From assembly GCF_963678635.1 (NCBI RefSeq), contig NC_087062.1, positions 10,772,670-10,836,669 of the forward strand: a stretch of DNA of 64,000 nucleotides, written 5' to 3'. Source of the stretch: Symsagittifera roscoffensis. Lineage: Eukaryota > Xenacoelomorpha > Acoela > Convolutidae. The position numbers were made by a program, and so were the translations under genes. The notes under the pieces were generated by a model, which worked only from the letters and a program-made list of their open reading frames with translations, did not search any database and was not told the origin of the DNA. This document shows, piece by piece, positions 48,701 through 57,700 of this stretch. Numbering within the stretch: position 1 is the first letter of the stretch; every line of letters begins with the position of its first letter.

Positions 48701-51700
48701 GAAATTGCATGTGGGAAATGCTGTAAAAATTTGTTCACCTGTTCACACATTTCAGAGGGTATTTTCAGCCGTACTTTTGTTTCAAGGAGAGAAAACGTAC
48801 AGTGCTGATTTAAATTATCCGGACAAAATGATCAAAACTTGAGTTTTCAAACACGTTTTTCTCAAATTGGGGGAGGATTAGACAAAAAGTGAAGAGTTGC
48901 TTAGAATTTAACTAGATTTAATATGGTGCAATTTTTGGCTCTTTTCTAGTTCCCCCATTCAAATTCAATTTTGAAAAGTCTATTTAACGTTGTCATAATG
49001 CAATGAAATATGACGTGGTGAACAAATCGACAATTCTGAGCAGATTTGTTCTTCATTCTTTACAGCGTAACGTCACGCATTTAGCCGTAATAACACGTAA
49101 AACAAACAAAAAACTCGGTATTTTGAAAAAAATAGGGGGGGGACTGGAAAAGAGCCCAATTTTTTCCGAAGTTCTCAATCAAAAATTACACTGAAACTAC
49201 TTTGTTAATTGAAAAATATATATCACAAGAAGCCTCTTATACAGCCCAACAAAGTTCTAGAAGGGTTAAATCCCAAAACCTGTATAAGATAAAATATTTT
49301 TGTTTGATAGTCAAGAAACGTGGTTTTTAATACATAAAACCCAAAATCTTTGCTTAGAAACAAATTTTAAACAATTTACTCAAGTTTTTGGAGATTTATC
49401 CCTACTAGAACTTTGTTGGGCTGTGTGAGAGGCTTCTTGTGATATATTCCTTATCAATTAATAAAGTAGTTTCAGCGTAATTTTTTGATTAATTGAAAAA
49501 AGCCAAAATTATCCGTTTTTGGGGTAAAATTTTGGTTGAGAATTTCGGAGAATTTTTTTTCTACTTCATCAAACAGTAATTTTGTTTAAAAGATTTTCAG
49601 TACTGCAGAATTTTGGAGAAACTGTTTTTTTTATCAGTTAAATAACTGTAAATCACTAAAACTGTCTGTCTAACAGAACAAAAACTCATGCGGTGATGTT
49701 TGCAACTAACTCGTAGTCCCAAAATTGGTAATTGTTGTTGGTGTAATCGGCGGAACTGAACAGAAGTTCCAGCAAGTAGGATGTTGGTATCAAAAAAAGA
49801 GTGTCATATTTTGCGTTTTCAGATAAGTTTTAGGTTTTTGGCCTTCAGTTGCATTGTCGCGTAATCTGTTGGAATTTTAGATATATCCGAAACTTCTGGT
49901 GTTCTCAATGTAGTGACAAATTTTCTTATTTAATTTAGGTAAAACCGGAGATATTTATTTATTTTTTTGGCTACCCGGGAATGCGGCTCCGTGAGTACTC
50001 ACCTTCGCGCTGACACGTTCTAATTCAATGTATTACATGAAAAAATTGAAATGTTCAAGTCCCAAGAAACTAACCGGGTCTCCAAAGGTGGAACTAAACA
50101 GGTTCCGGTTCGGGCTTTTTCGTACCGAATTTGTTTTTGTAAAATACATATTTTTGGGTCGTTTTCGGGCCTAAGCGTTATCCGTGAGAATAAGTTAAAT
50201 TTTGTGAAATATTGCTCTAGCAACAAAAAAATTCGAGTACTAACGGAAGCGATCCCTCGACCTCTGTATAACTATGCAGTTGCTTTAGCCTTTTTGCTAA
50301 CGAGGCTGGAAGTTATTTGTACTATTCCCTGACGTTATTATAGACGTTTTGAAGACAGTGCTGACTAAAGAAAATATGTATTCTCATCGCGGTTATTCAA
50401 CCAGGGTCACTTGTCGGTTTTTTAATTGACCAACTGTTGTGGTTACGTTCATTGCTTCGCGTGAAAATCTTCCTGCTGAGATTACTGACAGACAATCATC
50501 TTTTGCTCAGACACTGTGGAGAGTCTTGAAGTTCTTTATTCTGCTGCCAAAACATAAAATGAATTTGCTGATTGATACTTAAAAAATGTAATTAATTTGT
50601 TTAATTAAATGATTTTTTGTTGCAAAAAAAAACAACATTTTCGGGTCATTTCAGGCCAGTTTTTTTCGTGTCTGCATGTTTTTCAAACAGCGGGTTTGGG
50701 CCAGGTTTCGGGCTCAGAAAATTAGGCACAATTCCATTTCTGCGGGTCTCTAATATAAATGAGAGCGTCAAAGTTATTTAAATTCAGATATCCGATTGTT
50801 ATGAAAATTTGGATGCAGGGGCGGATTTAGGGGGGGGGGGGGGGGGGGGGCGGACGCCCCCCCCTCAGGGATTCGAACCCCTGCCAACCCAAAGGGTCCC
50901 CCCTTTGATACTTTTTAAGAAATCCATTTTTGGCCAACCGACCCTAAAATTTTTCTAAAGGCGCCTTTGGCGCCAATATATACTAATTTTGAGGGGGAGT
51001 GTGCGCCAAAAAAACGCGTTTTTTTTGTCAAAATTTTCCAAAAAGTGCCCAAAAACGGCTTTTTTGACCTGTTTTTTCAAAAAAATTGCCTGCGGCGCAG
51101 AAAATTTGACCACAACAGGGTCTTTTTACTCCTTTGGGAAAGCTCGGAAAATCAATCTGATCGACCTAAAAAAAAAAAAGGTCGTCAAAATTTTCGAAAA
51201 TTTTTTGAAAATCCGCCCCCCCCCTCGAGAAAATCCTAGATCCGCCCCTGTTTGGATGCGAACTAATTCGGCCATGACAAACATATTTGTTCATCATAAT
51301 TGACCTAGTAAAACCACTTGTTACGCCATAAAGTTGATGTTTGTGTTAGGTTGCGGGGAAAGGAAAAGTCCGAAACCTAGCGCGTTTAGTCATAATTACA
51401 CGTATAACTACAATAAAAATAGAAAATTTGAAAGGTAGGGAAGTGGAAAAGACAGTAAATAGATGTGTCAAAATATCAGTAAACCGAAAATGCATTATTG
51501 GGGTCTTTTCTGTAATACGGCCCAAATTTACCAAAATTATAAATGATATTAAATTCGCAATATAGCAATTTTTGTTTACTAGTAACTATATTCAACCAAT
51601 CAGATCTAAGCTCTATAGGCCGATTTCCAAAATGCCATAAAGGTCTTTTTCGGGACCTATAACAGAAAAGACTCCATAATTATTCCGACCACTGAAAGTA

Positions 51701-54700
51701 GATAGGATTTTTGTCTTCGTTATGTTTTAGTTTTTTTTTTCACGCGAACTCAGCTACCATAAATAATCATCGGATGAGTTCGAGCGATACACCATTTTAA
51801 TTTTTGGATCAATTTACTAATCCTCCTATCAAGCCCACACTCATAAAACTTTTGTTCTAGCTCAGGAAAAATTAATTCTATAATATTTCAATTTTGCAAC
51901 TATTGTTATTTTTACATAAATCGATTTTTGATCTAATAATTGGGCGACAATTTGGTTTACTGAACGCACCCCTTTTCTTGCATGTTAATTACCGAGTTAA
52001 CCAGTTTTTAGACAACTTTATTTTGTGATTTAACGAGAGGCGTGGCACGGTAGGAAACTAGAAAAGAGCCAAACAATTAAAGCAACCTTTCTTCCGTGTC
52101 ATGTTGCGTGCCGAGGGTAAGGGCTGTAAGCTCTAAGCTCTGGTTTTGTTTCCAGCCAACAGCTTCCACTTATTCGTTCGTCGTTGATAAAGTGTCGGCC
52201 AACCTGAAGAGTACCAGACTCAGTCTGCCCAATGGACCCCTCGGAGGGGGGAGGGGGAAGGTGAGCTCGAGCATGAATGTGGCGCCAGAGAATGAGACAC
52301 GCACAGAGTACAGTTCACAGGGATCTCCCACCGACCAAAGCAGAAACGGGTGAGATGATAAGTGCTAATTCATATTGCTACAATTGCTGAACGATTAAGA
52401 GTCTTGAACGTGTAGTGAATACTCTTATATAGGTCGTGATGACTTTTTTCAGGTAGATGTCTTAAAATTTGTTCAAATGTGGAATTTAATTTTTAGATTT
52501 CCTAGTGGATTAAAAACTTTACCTTACCTAATATTTGAAGTTTTTTCAGAAACAAGTCAGTATGCAGTTTTTTTAAAGAAAAAAGTCAGTTTTCTTTTCT
52601 GTTTCCTTGCGTTCATGATTCTTTCTAACTGTTTGTTGGCTATGTTGTGAAACTGTCGTAAGATGTTCTATTGGTGTAATTATTTTATAATTATTGGGTC
52701 CTTGTAAAAAGCAAGTATGAAAGATGTTCCCGTGATTTTTTGAAACGAAAAACAAATCAAATTTATCTGAAGGTTTCAATGTTTTTATTCAGGAATATAT
52801 CTCTTAAAACGTTATGATCTGTTGCGTGCCGCGGAGAAGCCAAATTTTCGTCGACAATTGTTTAAAGGGTCCCATCTGTTACTCTTTACGACAGCCATTT
52901 TTGGCTAGCCCACCCTAAATTTTCTTTGGGCGCCAATATAGTGTAGTCTTGAGGCGAGTGAGCGCACTGAAAGTACGCTATTTTTGGTCAAAACCTTTCA
53001 AAGGTGCTTAAAATGGCGTAAGATATGCACGCGGCGCGGAAAATTCAACAAAATGTGGTCGTAATGGGTTTGCGGCAGAGCTCAAAAATTTCAAAATGGT
53101 CGACATATTTATTTTATCAAATTAATGTCTCTTTTTCTAGCCACCTGTTAAATTTTATTAAGTAATTTTTTTTCAACATTCAAAAAATTTGGCATGCGGA
53201 CCAATTATGCCATGACAAACATATTTGGTCTTCATACTTCACTTTGTAAAACCCAGGGTTAAACCATAAATATGATATTGACGTGAGTTTGGGGAGAAAA
53301 GGAAAAAGAGCCAAATCATTGTTTCTTTTTAATAGTCGATGAACGTTTAACAAAGGAAATGAATTGAACTTTGAAAGAAATCAAACGTCAAGTCGCGAAA
53401 AAGTCAATTTGAGTCTGAAGACTTTTCCTGGAAAAAATGAAATGAATCATCGCCACCGACAGGCGCGGATCTAAGAATTTCTCGAGGGGAGGGGATTTTC
53501 AAAAAAATTTGTTCAAGCTTTTTTTTAGGTCGACCAAATTGATGTTCTGAGCTCTCCTTAACCACTAGAAAGACCCTATTTTGACGTTTTTAATCACTCG
53601 CGCGTTCAATCATGTACAAGTCAACATACCTACTGATGGACGATTTTTCAATTCCAGAGAGCTCTTAGTGCGAACAGAATTGTGTAAACAGAATTTTTTA
53701 AAATAGAGCAATATAGTCAAGTCAAAACATCTTGAAAAAGCTATTGATAGCAAAATGAAGCGGAACAGAAAGTAGAAATCTCTAAAAAGAGGGGATTGGA
53801 GGATTTTTAGTGTGTTTAGAGCGCCTCTTCAGCTAGAAAAATGTTTTTGAAACAGACTAATTGGTTGTTTTTAAGTAAAATTGATTGTTATAGACTGAAA
53901 TCAATAAATTTTTCTGCTTTGTCTCGAGCGCAAGGCTTAAAATTATCATCTAAATCTACTGTAACCTGAAAAATTAAATATACTGTTGACTGAATATTGG
54001 GCTGATACAGTTCGGGCTGATACTACGAAGCATCGGGCTGATACAGTTGACGATTTAGGGGGGCGGTGGGGCGTACGCCCCCTTTCAGGGATTCGACCCC
54101 CTGCCGACCCTTTGCACTATTTTCAGATATCCATTTTTGGCTGACTGACCTTAAAATTTTTCTAATGGCGCCAATCTATACTAATTTTGAGGGCGGAGCG
54201 CGCGCCGAAAAAACGCGATTTTTTGGTCAACATTTTCCAAAAATGCCTAAAAACGCCTTCTTTCGCCTGTTTTCTAAAAATTCGCCTGAAAATTGGTCAA
54301 AATAGGGTCTTCATAATGGTTAAGGAGAGCTCAGAAAATTAATTTGGTCGACCTAAAAAAAGGTTGACAAAATTTTCAATTTTTTTCGAAAATCCCCCCA
54401 CCCTCGAGAAATTCTTAGATCCGCGCCTGTAGGTGGCGATGATTCAATTCGTTTTTTTTCCAGGAAAAGTCTACCGGCTCAAATTTACTTTCTCGCGACT
54501 TGACGTTTGATTTCTTTTGAAGTTCAATTCATTTCCTTTGTTAAAAGGAAGGCGAATTTCACTAACGAACAGCAAAATGTAAACGTCACGAAAAACGTGA
54601 TTCACTTCTAGTTTCGAAAGTGGAATTTAATTTTCAGATATCCCAGCGAAATAAAATTTTTATTGATCCATTTTTCTCAAATTGGGTTAATTTTATCGAG

Positions 54701-57700
54701 AAGGTGCCAATCATAAACGGTTCTTGAAATTCAAAGAGCTTTAAGGACATATTTTTTGGAATAAGTCAGTTTTCTTGCGTTCATGACTCTTTTCCAACTG
54801 TCTGTTGGCTATGTTTTAGAAGTACTGGTCGGAGTGTGTACAGCGAGACCCTTCCTAGGACTGTCAGATCAGAAGCGATGACGTCATCCAGGGAAGGAGT
54901 AGGGAGACAGGACAGTATCAATTGGAGGCGGTCAAGGTTTGCCAAGAGCCAGTCTCACTCTTGTTTGAGCTCGGAACACCAGAACCCCTCATGGTTCTAC
55001 TCACACCAGACTAAAGACCAGTACGACAGAAAGGTGATTCTCCAAAAAATAAACATGATTCCAATAACTTGGACTGGAAGATCAAGATTAAGACCATTTA
55101 TCTACGACAATAAGGGCCGTCAAGTGATTGTTGCCTGCTTTCAAGTTCCTCGGCACTCCTGATATGAACTGAAATATTTAAAAACAATTTAAAATGACTT
55201 TCGATGTTGTGAATCTTGCTTAAATATGTCAATATGAACTAGTGAGCAGATTTGATTAAATATCTTAAATACGAATCGCCGTTTGAATAAATTTTCGAGA
55301 GGATGGGAACTGGAAAAGAGTTGATTTGTTGATCTGTTTACGAAGAATAAATCATGTGCCCATAGTTACTCCTAAATCCACTGTTTATTTGGCTAGTTTT
55401 TGGGGTTGGTATTGTTGCTTCGTCCTCAAGCAACAAGCACATATCCTAGAGGCCTTCAAATCACCCTCCAGACTTCAAGTGAAGACCTTAGTGAAATCTC
55501 ATCCGTGTTTTTATGATGAATCATAGTGAATCTCTTCAACTATTTCACCTTCTGCAAAAGGGGGAGATTCGTTACTAGGTACAATTTTCATATCTGCTTA
55601 ACCGCTGAATTAGTTTGTTATTGGAGTGGCAGTTCGTTACTCGGTATCAAAAGGGGTATCTTTCCTATTGCGGGACATCATCTCTTGAAATATTTTTGCA
55701 TTTTCAACTTGGCTTGTTTAGGTGAAGCTGATGCTGCAGAGAGTTCGCAGCAATGACATAGACAAAGTATTGTTTCTTCTCGGAGCAGCTGTGAAAAGTG
55801 GCGGAGGAGGGGGTAATGACCAGCACCAACCCACTCTCTACACCCACTCGCTGTGTCATCCAAAGTGCGACTGCAATCCATGTCAGCAGCTTAGAAAGGT
55901 ATTAGAAACAAGTTCTCTCAACTATTCTCCCTCCAACGTCAGACATAAACATTATTTTTATGATGTTATCAGTAGTACCATTGCTACGAGAAGCAATAAT
56001 TTTAATCTTCATTTTTGTGGCGGGTCATTTTTCTATAGTTTTGATCAATTTTCAGGATGCAAGAGACCCCCCTCACAAGTACACTCTGACAGTCAACTCA
56101 CAATCTGACCCTTCGGAAGGGGGTCTGTCTCCCCTGCACGCGGCTGTCATATCTGGTCTGCCCGAGATGTGTGTGGTGCTTCTCAACCAGGGTGCTAATG
56201 TCGATCTCCACGCTCCTCCCTCCATGAACACGCCATTGCACTTCGCATGCCAATACAACAGGGCTGAGGTAAAAGCGCAATTGTTTTTGCCCCCCTTTAG
56301 CAGTGATGACCCTATTAACGTCGATTACAGAATATCATCCTCAAAATTCTATAATACTTTGATTATATTATTCTATAATAGATTTCCTAAAAAATTGGAT
56401 GTGAAAAAAACTCTTTTTCAGAGCTGAAACTTTATTTCAATACGATGTTATTATCAAACGAGTTTTAAGATTTTCGGGCAAGCTAAAAGATATTGCTAAA
56501 ACAGTGTAAGCTAAAAGATATTGCAGATAAAAGGATATGCAACGAATGTTATTCAGTGTAAGCTAAAAGATGAGATTTCAAGTCGTCAGCCAATGAAATA
56601 TTAGCTACTTTGATCAGCGCTCGGCAATAGCTGTGATTAATAGCGTTCTATTATAGTAATTCTATTAATAGAACAGACGTGTCAATATAGCGCATTATGA
56701 TAGCCACGCTATTATAGACTATAATAGAATACTATAATCTGGTCATCACTGCCCTTTAGGAAGTTTTTTTTGATAAAAGTTTGTGACATGAATTTATCCA
56801 CCCCTAAAGTTAAATCAAACTAGAACTTCAGACTCCAAAAATGAAAGAAAAAAATGTTAAGCTGGTATCTTTTTTTTATTTCTCGGAGAAAAACGAAATT
56901 CTCAAAACTGATTATCAAATTCATTTTAAAAATCATAAAATAGAAACGAGCAAAATGTGTTCAATCTTTTTTAAGAAGTGCTGTATTTGTTTGTTGCAGA
57001 TAGCTTCTTTGCTGTTTGAGTATGGGGCCCAAGGTAACATTCCGAACAGGGAGCAGAACACGGCACTGCACTTGGCAGCCTCTTGCGGACACGAGTGGCC
57101 TGTGAACCTACTGTCATCGGTGAGTACACAAACAACCATTGCAGTGCTTAGAGGTGACTTCAACCATTGCACTGCGGAATAGGTTCGATTCTAGCCAGGA
57201 GCTGTTTTTTTAGGAGTTGATGAACGTAGTTCAGACTCTTATATAGGTTGTGATGATTTTTTTTCAGGAAAATTCTTAAAACTTGTTCAGGCTTAAGTTT
57301 ACTTTTTCGCGGGTTGACTTTTGATTTCTATTTAAGTTCAATAGTTTTCATTTGTTAAAAGGAAGGCAAACTCCACAATCTAACAGCAAAAGTGTGACGA
57401 TCACGAAAAAGTGATCGACTTCTAATTTCGAAAACGAAATTTAAATATCTGATTTTCCAGCGAAATGAAAAAAGTATCTATTGATCCAGTTTTTTCACAT
57501 TGGGTTTATTTTATCAGAATAGTATCGATCATAAGTTGTTCAAGAAATCCAACTCAATCATAAATTATCCAAGAAATTCAACTGTAAATTTTCTTAGGAA
57601 ATTGAAAGTTGACTTATTTTTTTTTGTTCATTGACTCTTTTCCAACTGCCTGTTGTCTATGTGTATGTTTTTTCTGATTTTCCTGTGAAATAAACAATTG

